Shown here in pieces: positions 6,857 to 13,389 of a stretch of DNA of 17,266 nt. Both the position numbers and the translations under genes were made by a program. Source of the DNA: AC-32 sp036265535 (lineage in GTDB: Bacteria; Actinomycetota; Thermoleophilia; Gaiellales; Gaiellaceae); NCBI GenBank assembly GCA_036265535.1, contig DATAOV010000109.1:1-17266 (forward strand). Direction: 5' to 3'. Below the pieces are notes generated by a model. That model ran no database searches and was not told the DNA's origin. It worked only from the letters and a program-made list of their open reading frames with translations. Positions within the stretch are counted from its first letter, which is position 1. Each line of letters opens with the position of its first letter.

Positions 6857-7933
6857 CTACTTGCAGAACTTCTTGTACTCCCCGACGCAGACCTGGCTCT
6901 TCTTGAGGAACCCGTCCGTGAAGAGGAGCTTGTAGTTCTTCTTCGTGACCCAGACCGGGGTCAGCAGGATCGACTTCGTCCCGCTGATCTTCCCGTTCAC
7001 ACCTGGGACCTTCTTGTGCTTGAGGATCGCGATGGCCGCGGCGGCAGCAGCGGCGGCCTCCTTCTTGACCGACTTGTAGACGGTGCCGGTCTGCCAGCCG
7101 GCGAGGATGAACTGGACGCCGGTGGGCGTCGCGTCCTGGCCGGTCAGCGGGATCGGCTTCAGGCCGTGGGCCTTGAGCGAGGAGACCACGGCGCCGGCGA
7201 GGCCGTCGTTGGCCGCGATCTCCGCGTCGATGTGGTTACCGTTGCGGGCGAGCATCTGGTCGAAGATCTGGCGACCCTTGATCGGGTCCCAGTCCGTGTA
7301 CTGGTCGTCGCCCTGGGCCTTCTTGAACGTGCCATTCTTGTAGAGCGGGTTCAGCACCGAGTTGTAGCCCTGCCTGAACAGGTGGGCGTTGTTGTCGGTG
7401 ATGCCGCCGTTCAGCCTGCCGACGACCGGGTGCTTGCCGTACTTCCCGTTCGCCTTCAGCGCGGCGACGAGCCCGGCGCCCATCAGCCGACCGACCCGAA
7501 CGTTGTCGAACGAGACGTAGTAGGCGGCCTTGCTGCCTACGACCAGGCGGTCGTAGTCGATCACCTTGGCGCCCTGGCTGACGGCCAGGTTGGTGATCGC
7601 CTTGCCCGAGGCAGCGTTCAGCTGGTCGAGCAGGATCACCTTCGCGCCCTTCGCGAGGCACTGCTGCGCCTGCGACTTCTGCTTCTGCGGATCGTTCAGT
7701 GCGTTCAGCACCTGAGCGGGCACGTTCGCCTTCTTGAACGCGGCCTTCAGGTAGGGAGCATCGAACAGGGTGTAGCGCGTCGAGGACTTCGTGTCCGGGA
7801 GCAGCGCACACGCCTGGATCGAGGCGGATTTCTTGGCCGGCGAACTAGTTCGCGCCGACGCTCCTGCGGCGATCAGCCCAACCAGGATGACCCCGGTCAC
7901 TGCTCCGATCGCCAACCGACGTGATTTCTTCAC
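6857..7933 (-). CDS. Sugar ABC transporter substrate-binding protein (XylF-like)
   Basis: The predicted exported protein has 358 residues, from GTG 7933 with AAAGGAG six bases upstream. A signal peptide is clear: MKKSRR, hydrophobic core IGAVTGVILVGLIAAG, and cleavage probably at ASA-RT near residue 27. No lipobox Cys follows, so it is secreted or tethered another way. The mature part is a periplasmic-binding-protein type 1 fold: KGAKVILLDQLNAASGKAI, GAKVIDYDRLVVGSKAAYYV, SFDNVRVGRLMGAGLVAAL, GGITDNNAHLFRQGYN, EIAANDGLAGAVVSSLKAHG and LTGQDATPTGVQFILAGWQT. The VIDYDRL/SFDN segments are those of xylose-type XylF proteins. Cysteines near residue 42 and close to the C-terminus (QVCVGEYKKFCK) may form disulfides. 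It is the first gene of the importer operon; the actual ligand is uncertain. Confidence 0.9.
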   Translation of the reverse strand: MKKSRRLAIGAVTGVILVGLIAAGASARTSSPAKKSASIQACALLPDTKSSTRYTLFDAPYLKAAFKKANVPAQVLNALNDPQKQKSQAQQCLAKGAKVILLDQLNAASGKAITNLAVSQGAKVIDYDRLVVGSKAAYYVSFDNVRVGRLMGAGLVAALKANGKYGKHPVVGRLNGGITDNNAHLFRQGYNSVLNPLYKNGTFKKAQGDDQYTDWDPIKGRQIFDQMLARNGNHIDAEIAANDGLAGAVVSSLKAHGLKPIPLTGQDATPTGVQFILAGWQTGTVYKSVKKEAAAAAAAAIAILKHKKVPGVNGKISGTKSILLTPVWVTKKNYKLLFTDGFLKKSQVCVGEYKKFCK

Positions 7934-7962
7934 GTGCGACTCCTTTATTGCGGTTGGGAGAG

Positions 7963-7979
7963 AACGTTGCTACCACGTT
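7963..7979. promoter_or_regulatory. Candidate palindromic operator over the binding-protein promoter
   Basis: AACGTTGCTACCACGTT is a partly symmetrical 17-mer (AACGT / ACGTT arms plus a G/C pair inside). It covers a weak minus-strand promoter guess, TTGTCC (7995-7990) and TAGCAA (7972-7967) spaced by 17. It lies 30 bases upstream of the importer operon start and 55 bases before the divergent aminotransferase start. The size and symmetry suit a LacI- or DeoR-type repressor site, but no regulator gene is in the window. Confidence 0.3.
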
Positions 7980-8033
7980 TGAGACGTCAGGACAAGCCGG
8001 AAGTTCGCCCTTGCAGGTGATTGACTAGCCCGC

Positions 8034-9398
8034 GTGAGGGTCGCCGACCTGCTTCCGCGGGAGCTCGAGCGCTTCGAGCGCGAGCATCCGCGTTCCCGCG
8101 AGCTGGCTTCCCGCGCCTCGGGCTCGCTCCTGTCCGGGGTGCCGATGCCGTGGATGATCCGCTGGCCGGGCGCCTTCCCGGTCTTCGCGGCCGAGGCCGA
8201 GGGCGCGCGGTTCCGCGATGTCGACGGGCACGAGTACGTCGACTTCTGCCTCGGGGACACGGCCGCGATGACCGGCCACTCTCCGGGTCCGACGGTTCGG
8301 GCGCTCGAGGAGCAGGCGCGACGTGGGATCACGCTGATGCTCCCCAGCGAGGACGCGATCTGGGTCGGGGAGGAGCTGGTGAGGCGCTTCGGGCTGCCGC
8401 GCTGGCAGTTCGCGCTCACGGCCACCGACGCCAACCGCTTCGCCATCCGCCTCGCGCGTGAGCTGACGAAGCGGCCGAAGATCCTCGTCTTCAACTGGTG
8501 CTACCACGGCACCGTCGACGAGACGTTCGCCACGCTCGAGAACGGCTCGGTGGCATCGCGGGAGGGCAACGTCGGCCCGCCCGTGCCGCTCGCGGAGACC
8601 ACGCGCGTGGCCGAGTGGAACGACGCCGAGGCGCTCGAGGCCGAACTCGCCCACGGCGACGTCGCCTGTATCCTCGCCGAGGCCGCCCTGACGAACATCG
8701 GGATCGTGCTCCCCGAGCCAGGCTTCCATGACGTGTTGCGGGAGGCGACGCGGCGCCATGGGACGCTCCTGATCATCGACGAGACACACACCATCTGCGC
8801 GGGTCCCGGCGGCTACACGGCCGCCTACGGCCTCGAGCCCGACCTGCTCACGATCGGCAAGCCGATCGCGGGCGGTGTCCCGGTTGCCGCGTACGGGTTC
8901 TCGGCCGAGGTCGCCCAGCGCATCGAGGAGCTGCTCCCCCGCGACGAGCGGGCCGACGTCGGCGGAATCGGCGGCACCGTCGCCGCCAACGTGCTCTCGC
9001 TGGCCGCGACCCGGGCCACGCTCGCCGAGGTCCTGACGGACGAGGCTTTCGAGCGGATGATCGCCCTCGGCGAGCGCTTCGAGGCGGGCGTTGCGGAGGC
9101 AATCAAGCGCCACGAGCTTCCCTGGCACGTGACGCGGCTCGGCTGTCGGGTCGAGTACCTCTTCCGCCCGGAGCGGGCCCGGAATGGGAGCGAGGCCGCC
9201 GCGGGCGGCGACGCCGAGCTCGACCGCTTAATCCACCTCTACGCGCTCAACCGCGGCATCCTGCTGACGCCGTTTCACAACATGGCGCTGATGTCGCCGG
9301 CGACCACCGAGGGCGACGTCGACCGGCACACGGCGGTCTTCGACGAGGCGGTCGCGGAGCTCTCCTCTACTCCTCGCTCGAGTCGGCCCAGAGGTTGA
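8034..9398 (+). CDS. Class III PLP-dependent aminotransferase (glutamate-1-semialdehyde aminomutase-like)
   Basis: The predicted protein has 454 residues, starting at GTG 8034. It has the fold-type I class III layout: RFRDVDGHEYVDFCLGDTAAM (N-terminal substrate loop), ATDANRFAIRLAR (PLP phosphate region), FNWCYHGTVDE (Tyr157-His158, aromatic stacking on PLP), IIDETHT (Asp249, pyridine-N contact) and LLTIGKPIAGGVPVAAYG (Lys276, Schiff-base lysine). The enzyme moves an amino group between an amine and a keto acid, or within one molecule. The position next to a sugar importer and oxidoreductases could mean an amino-sugar or amino-alcohol substrate, but it is equally close to generic omega-transaminases; hemL itself is usually better conserved, so no symbol is given. 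The nearest ribosome-site candidate (AGGTGA, 8015-8020) is 13 bases from the GTG, so initiation is unusual. The 3' end overlaps the AKR gene by 32 bases. Confidence 0.85.
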   Translation: MRVADLLPRELERFEREHPRSRELASRASGSLLSGVPMPWMIRWPGAFPVFAAEAEGARFRDVDGHEYVDFCLGDTAAMTGHSPGPTVRALEEQARRGITLMLPSEDAIWVGEELVRRFGLPRWQFALTATDANRFAIRLARELTKRPKILVFNWCYHGTVDETFATLENGSVASREGNVGPPVPLAETTRVAEWNDAEALEAELAHGDVACILAEAALTNIGIVLPEPGFHDVLREATRRHGTLLIIDETHTICAGPGGYTAAYGLEPDLLTIGKPIAGGVPVAAYGFSAEVAQRIEELLPRDERADVGGIGGTVAANVLSLAATRATLAEVLTDEAFERMIALGERFEAGVAEAIKRHELPWHVTRLGCRVEYLFRPERARNGSEAAAGGDAELDRLIHLYALNRGILLTPFHNMALMSPATTEGDVDRHTAVFDEAVAELSSTPRSSRPRG

Positions 9399-10392
9399 TC
9401 CCGCTGTCCGAGGCGTAGCGGTCGATCTCCTTCAGCTCGTCCTGGTTGAACTCGAGGTTCTGCAATGCGGCGACGTTCGCCTCGAGCTGCTCGACGCTGC
9501 TCGCCCCGACGAGCGCCGAGGTGACCCGTGGGTCGCGCAGCGCCCAGGCGATCGCCATCTGGGCGAGGCTCTGGCCGCGACGCTTCGCGATCTCGTTTAG
9601 CCCTCGGATCTTCTCGAGCGCTTCGTCGGTGAGGAGGTCGGGCGAGAGGGAGCTCTCCCTGCTCGCGCGTGACCCCGGGGGGATCCCGCCGAGGTACTTG
9701 TCGGTCAACATGCCCTGGGCGAGCGGCGAGAAGACGATGCAGCCGAGGCCGAGCTCCCCGAGCGCGTCGAGCAGCTCCGGCTCGATCCACCGGTTGAGCA
9801 TCGAGTAGGACGGCTGATGGATCACGAAGGGCGTGCCGAGCTCGCTCAGGATCGCCGCCGCCTCACGCGTCTTCTCCGCCGAGTAGGAGGAGATGCCGAC
9901 GTAGAGCGCCTTTCCCTGCCGCACCGTCGTATCCAGTGCCCCCATCGTCTCCTCGAGCGGCGTCTCGGGATCGAATCGGTGCGAGTAGAAGAGGTCCACG
10001 TACTGGAGCCCCATCCGCTCGAGGCTCTGGTCGAGGCTCGAGAGCAGGTACTTGCGGGAGCCCCATTCGCCGTAGGGGCCGGGCCACATGTCGTAGCCGG
10101 CCTTGGTCGAGATCACGAGCTCGTCCCGGTATGGGCCGAGGTCGCTCGCGAGCATGCGTCCGAAGTTCTCCTCGGCCGACCCGTAGGGCGGCCCGTAGTT
10201 GTTGGCGAGGTCGAAGTGCGTGATCCCGAGGTCGAATGCGCGGCAGACGATGGCGCGGCTCGTCTCGAACGGGTGGTCGTGCCCGAAGTTGTTCCAGAGG
10301 CCAAGCGAGACGGCCGGGAGCAGAAGGCCGCTGCGGCCGGAGCGGTTATAGATCATCCGCTCGTAGCGGTCCGCGGCCGGGACGTAGGTCAC
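9367..10392 (-). CDS. Aldo-keto reductase (YghZ/GprA-like, AKR14 type)
   Basis: The predicted protein has 341 residues, from a GTG at 10392 that overlaps the preceding oxidoreductase stop (GTGA 10389-10392). It is a TIM-barrel NADPH-dependent reductase. The catalytic tetrad is visible: Asp61 and Tyr66 (THFDLANNYG), Lys97 (VISTKAGYDM) and His138 (DLFYSHRFDPETPLEE). The N-terminus MIYNRSGRSGLLLPAVSLGLW and the motif KYLLSSLDQSLERMGLQYVD are typical of the YghZ group, whose E. coli member reduces L-glyceraldehyde 3-phosphate and methylglyoxal. The C-terminal VTSALVGASSVEQLEANVAAL segment binds the cofactor phosphate in this family. In this operon it probably reduces a sugar-derived aldehyde; the physiological substrate is inference. 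Confidence 0.9.
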   Translation of the reverse strand: MTYVPAADRYERMIYNRSGRSGLLLPAVSLGLWNNFGHDHPFETSRAIVCRAFDLGITHFDLANNYGPPYGSAEENFGRMLASDLGPYRDELVISTKAGYDMWPGPYGEWGSRKYLLSSLDQSLERMGLQYVDLFYSHRFDPETPLEETMGALDTTVRQGKALYVGISSYSAEKTREAAAILSELGTPFVIHQPSYSMLNRWIEPELLDALGELGLGCIVFSPLAQGMLTDKYLGGIPPGSRASRESSLSPDLLTDEALEKIRGLNEIAKRRGQSLAQMAIAWALRDPRVTSALVGASSVEQLEANVAALQNLEFNQDELKEIDRYASDSGINLWADSSEE

Positions 10393-11359
10393 GAGCGACC
10401 GTCTGCCGCCCGGTAGAGGGCGTCGATCGTCCGGGCCTGGCCGAGCGCATCGTCCCGCCCGAGCAGCGGGGTTGTCTCGCCCTTGATCGCAGCGCAGACA
10501 TCCTCGAGCTCGAGCCGATACGAGTTCGCCGTCTCGATCGGGATGAGCTCGACCTGGGACCCGTCCCCTCGCCGCAGCTCGATGCCTGGCCTGTGAGCGT
10601 GCCAGGGATCGCCGACGACGAGGCTTCCCCCCCCTCGCCCACGACCTCGAGGGCGGCGCGATCGGGCAGTACGAGGCCGCAGTCGAAGTGTGCAAGGACG
10701 TCATCCGCGCAGCGAAGCGTCCCGGCGAACGTGATGTCGACGCCGCTCTCCCCGAGGGCCTGCTCCCCGTGCACGCACTTCGGCTCGCCGGCCAGAAGGC
10801 GAATTGCGTTCACGCAGTAGCAGCCGACGTCCATCAGCGAGCCGCCCTCGAGCTGTGGACTGAGGCGCGCATCGCCGGTGCCGTGGACGGACTCGAGCCG
10901 GAAGCCGAAGGCCGCTCGCACGATCCTCAGCCGACCGATCACCCTCTCGTCGAGCAGCGCGGCGAGCGTCTTCGTCTGGGGGTGGTGGCGCCACATGAAG
11001 GCCTCCGAGAGGACGAGGTGCTTCGAATCGGCCAGGTCGAAAGCCTGTCGCACCTCCTCGGGCCGCCGAGAGAACGGCTTCTCGCAGAGCACGTGCTTCC
11101 CGGCCTCGAGCCCTCGCAGCGTCCACTCCACGTGCAGAGCGTTCGGCAGCGAGATGTAGACGGCCTCGACCTCGGGATCCTCGAGCAACGCCTCGTAGCT
11201 CCCGTACGCCTTCGGAATCCCGTGCTCCCGTGCATACGTCTGGGCCCGAGCCGCGTCCCGGCTCGCCACTGCGACCACCCCGGCTCGATCGGTCTCGGCC
11301 GCAGCCTTGAGCAGGCGGCGGTTGATCCGAGCCGTCGAGAGCAGGCCCCACGTGATCAC
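10389..11359 (-). CDS. Gfo/Idh/MocA family NAD(P)-dependent oxidoreductase, frameshifted at a G8 run
   Basis: The start chosen is GTG 11359 with GGAG four bases upstream (ITWGLLSTARINRRLL); ATG 11386 is an in-frame alternative. A Rossmann domain is followed by EAVYISLPNALHVEWTLRGL and the family signature AGKHVLCEKPFS with its catalytic Lys in EKP. The central beta domain shows SEAFMWRHHPQTKTL, and GGSLMDVGCYCVNAIRLL carries the conserved Gly-Asp-x-x-x-Tyr/His-like region. Around 10627-10634 a run of eight C (G on the coding strand) puts the frame out after VVGEGG. Adding one base (or removing two) restores SLVVGDPWHAHRPGIELRRG and a C-terminus ending ...ALYRAADGRS with a stop that overlaps the AKR start, as expected for an intact operon. 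Repaired length is about 323 residues, normal for the family. These enzymes oxidise or reduce sugars and inositols. Confidence 0.85.
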
Positions 11360-11419
11360 TCGGCTCCGTTCATCGGGCTGCTGCATATCGTTCGCGTGTT
11401 GTACAGGAGCCCGACCCAG

Positions 11420-12470
11420 ATGCTCATGAACGTCGTGGCCGGGGGGCTCGTCGCACTCGCCGTGCTCGCGACGACGGCCGCGGGCGGGACCCACGGCATC
11501 AGCGTCCCCGCCGGCTTTCGCGTCGAGACCTTCGCGCACGGCCTCGCTCACCCGACGGCGATGGCGTACGGGCCCGACGGGCGGATCTACGTCACGCAGG
11601 ACAACGGCTCGCTCGTCGCGATCCGGCGCGGAACCCGGGTGCCGCGCGTGCTCGTCCGTGGGCTGCGAACGCCGCTCGGGCTCGCCTGGATCGGTAGCAC
11701 CTTCTTCGTCTCTGAGCAGGGGCGGCTCGAGCGGTTCGTCCTTCGTGGAGGTCGCCTCGAGGACCGGCGCGTGCTCGTCCGCGGGCTGCCGTTCGGGCGC
11801 CACCAGCAGGACAACGTCGTCGTCGGCCCCGGCGGGCGGCTCTACTGGGGGAGCGGCTCGACCTGCGACGTCTGCCGAGAGCGCGACCGGCGCAGTGCGA
11901 CCGTGTTGTCATTGCGCCCCGACGGCAGCGACTTGCGCGTGGTGGCGCGAGGCCTGCGGAACCCGTACGGGCTCGCCTTCCAGCCCGGCACTGGCCGCCT
12001 CTACGCGACGGTGAACGGCCAGGACGAGCTCGGCACGGCAGGCGACCCCGAGCCGGCGGAGATGCTCGTCGTCGTGCGCCGAAGTGCCCTTTACGGCTGG
12101 CCGGGGTGCTGGCCGAACGCGCGCACCCTTACCCTGAGCGGCAGCTGTCACGGGGGTCTCGGCTCCGGCAGCCTACCTCGAGCCGCACTCCTCCGCCGAC
12201 GGGCTCGCGTTCTACACCGGCCGCAGCTTCCCGCGTGCGTACCGCGGCAACGCCTTCGTCGCCGAATGGGGTGAGTACCTGAGCAACCGCTTCGGTCGTC
12301 GCGTCGTGCGGATTGAGCTGGGGCGGAACGGCCGCGCGCGCCGGGTCAGCAGCTTCGCCTCCGGGTTCGCCCATCCGCTCGCATTGCTGGTCGACCGCCA
12401 GGGCGCCTTGCTCGTCGCCGACTGGGGCCGGGGCGCCGTCTACCGGATCCAGGCGCACGGGCGACCCTGA
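11420..12470 (+). CDS. Secreted PQQ-type sugar (glucose/sorbosone) dehydrogenase-like beta-propeller, frameshifted at a G5 run
   Basis: ATG 11420 is chosen with AGGAG ten bases upstream; ATG 11426 is an alternative. A signal peptide MLMNVVAGGLVALAVLATTA is followed by ISVPAGFRVETFAHGLAHP, the usual start of GSDH-family propellers. Blade repeats include GPDGRIYVTQDNGSLVAI, VLVRGLRTPLGLAWIG, FGRHQQDNVVVGPGGRLYWG and VVARGLRNPYGLAFQPGTG. A CDVC pair (11869-11880) may form a disulfide or a metal site. After SCH at 12152-12156 a run of five G breaks the frame; with four G the reading becomes HGVSAPAAYLEPHSSADGLA and continues to TGA 12468-12470 through SFASGFAHPLALLVDRQGAL, with a total of about 349 residues. 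It probably oxidises sugars outside the membrane, upstream of the importer. Cofactor binding is inferred from family membership only. Confidence 0.82.
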
Positions 12471-12497
12471 GCGTGGCTCGTCTCGGGGGTGAAGGTG

Positions 12498-12527
12498 CCT
12501 GAGGCCGAGCAGCTCGCTCGGCCCAGG
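12498..12527. terminator. Bidirectional hairpin between convergent genes
   Basis: CCTG-A-GGCCGAGC, loop AGCTC, GCTCGGCC-CAGG: a 12-bp stem with one bulged A. It lies between the stops of the sugar dehydrogenase (12470) and the alpha/beta hydrolase (12530). There is no T-tract in either direction, so efficiency is uncertain. Confidence 0.6.
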
Positions 12528-12529
12528 GT

Positions 12530-13174
12530 TCAGTCCGCGCCGGCCTGAAAGCGGGACAGTTCGGCGGCAACGAGCCGCGCCCAGGTGCCGGCGCGCGGCA
12601 ACGGCAGCGCTCTCGAGCCGGAACGGAACGCGATCCCGTGCAGAGCGCCTGGGATCAGTGTGTACGCGCCTTCGATGCCGAGGGCCCGGGCGCGGTCGAA
12701 CCCGCGTCGTGACCCCTTCGCGCTCACGCCCGGGATTCCGGGCAGCCGGCGATCGAGCGAGCCGTGCAGGACGTCGAGGCGGCGCCCGCGAAGCGTCTCG
12801 AGCGAGAGCCGGTCGGGAATCCAGGGAGCCAGCCCGAGCACCGTCTCGACCGACGGCTCGGCCGCAGCCTGGATCGCCACCGCGCCGCCCATCGAGAAGC
12901 CGAGCAGCAGCGTCCGCGGCGCTCCCGTCTCGAGCACCGCGGCCTGCGTGTCCGCGACGCACCAGTCCATCCGCTTCCACGACTTGATCCGGTAACGCAC
13001 TTCGGCGAAGACCAGGCCGGGGAAGCTCGGCGCCAGCCGCCGGACGAGCCATTCGATCGAAGCGCTCCAGGTTCCCTCCACCTCCGCGCCCTGGCCGCCG
13101 TTGACGCACACCACCGTCGCGCCGCCGGTCGGCCCGGTGACGCGCAGCTCCGCGCCTGTCGAGAGTCGCTGCAC
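12530..13174 (-). CDS. Alpha/beta hydrolase, short
   Basis: The predicted protein has 214 residues, starting at GTG 13174. The core pattern of the fold is present: VVCVNGG (strand and oxyanion region), the nucleophile elbow LLLGFSMGGAVAI with Ser94, an acid candidate Asp141 in VLHGSLDRRLPG and a His179 in LIPGALHGIAF. The lengths between them are compatible with a dienelactone-hydrolase or small esterase-like protein. The start is uncertain: the frame stays open upstream through LIYGP, and no good Shine-Dalgarno precedes the GTG. It has no signal peptide, so it is probably cytoplasmic. It stands alone, convergent with the sugar dehydrogenase and divergent from the MMPL gene, and gives no clue to substrate. 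Confidence 0.75.
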   Translation of the reverse strand: MQRLSTGAELRVTGPTGGATVVCVNGGQGAEVEGTWSASIEWLVRRLAPSFPGLVFAEVRYRIKSWKRMDWCVADTQAAVLETGAPRTLLLGFSMGGAVAIQAAAEPSVETVLGLAPWIPDRLSLETLRGRRLDVLHGSLDRRLPGIPGVSAKGSRRGFDRARALGIEGAYTLIPGALHGIAFRSGSRALPLPRAGTWARLVAAELSRFQAGAD

Positions 13175-13263
13175 GGGTCCGTAGATCAGTGGTGCCGGCG
13201 TCTCCCCACCGCGTTCGATCGTAGCGGCGCCGCTCCCTCCTGATCTCGGCGAGCCTCGCAGAG

Positions 13264-13293
13264 TTGGGCCTTTGCCACGAGCAGGCGTATCCT
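13264..13293 (+). promoter_or_regulatory. Candidate promoter for the MMPL gene
   Basis: TTGGGC (13264-13269) and TATCCT (13288-13293) are spaced by 18 bases. Transcription from about 13300 would give a leader of about 90 bases before TTG 13390. Confidence 0.45.
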
Positions 13294-13299
13294 CGTCTC

Positions 13300-13389
13300 T
13301 GGGCGCCTCCTTTCACCCGTGCCGTGCCGCTCTCTCGCGGTCGCCTGAGAGGTCCCGTCCTCCTGGCAACGGATCAGAAAGGAGCCGAG
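13300..13389 (+). promoter_or_regulatory. Structured 5' leader with Shine-Dalgarno-sequestering pairing
   Basis: CTCCTTTC at 13307-13314 is perfectly complementary to GAAAGGAG at 13377-13384, which is the ribosome site of the TTG start at 13390. Between them CTCTC (13332-13336 region) can pair with GAGAG (13347-13351), and CCTCC in GTCCTCCTGG offers a second anti-Shine-Dalgarno. No known riboswitch class was recognised. Together with the promoter this is what fills most of the 13175-13389 gap. Confidence 0.35.

Noticed and set aside
7016..7924. Plus-strand open frame of about 300 codons opposite the binding protein
   Set aside because: Composition is shadow-like and the minus-strand binding protein has a signal peptide, ribosome site and full family motifs.
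8025..9128. Minus-strand open frame of about 370 codons opposite the aminotransferase
   Set aside because: No motifs; the aminotransferase with its PLP lysine accounts for the region.
10627..10634. G8 tract as a proven phase-variation switch
   Set aside because: Other one-base breaks in the window also fall at short homopolymer runs, so sequencing error is the more likely explanation without read evidence.
10688..11400. Upstream part of the plus-strand open frame that leads into the sugar dehydrogenase
   Set aside because: It lies opposite the Gfo/Idh oxidoreductase; the real dehydrogenase begins with its signal peptide near 11420.
13329..13353. Minus-strand CTCTCAGGC-like segment resembling the 3' part of a glycine riboswitch
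   Set aside because: The other conserved parts of the aptamer are missing and the orientation and distance to the hydrolase gene do not fit.
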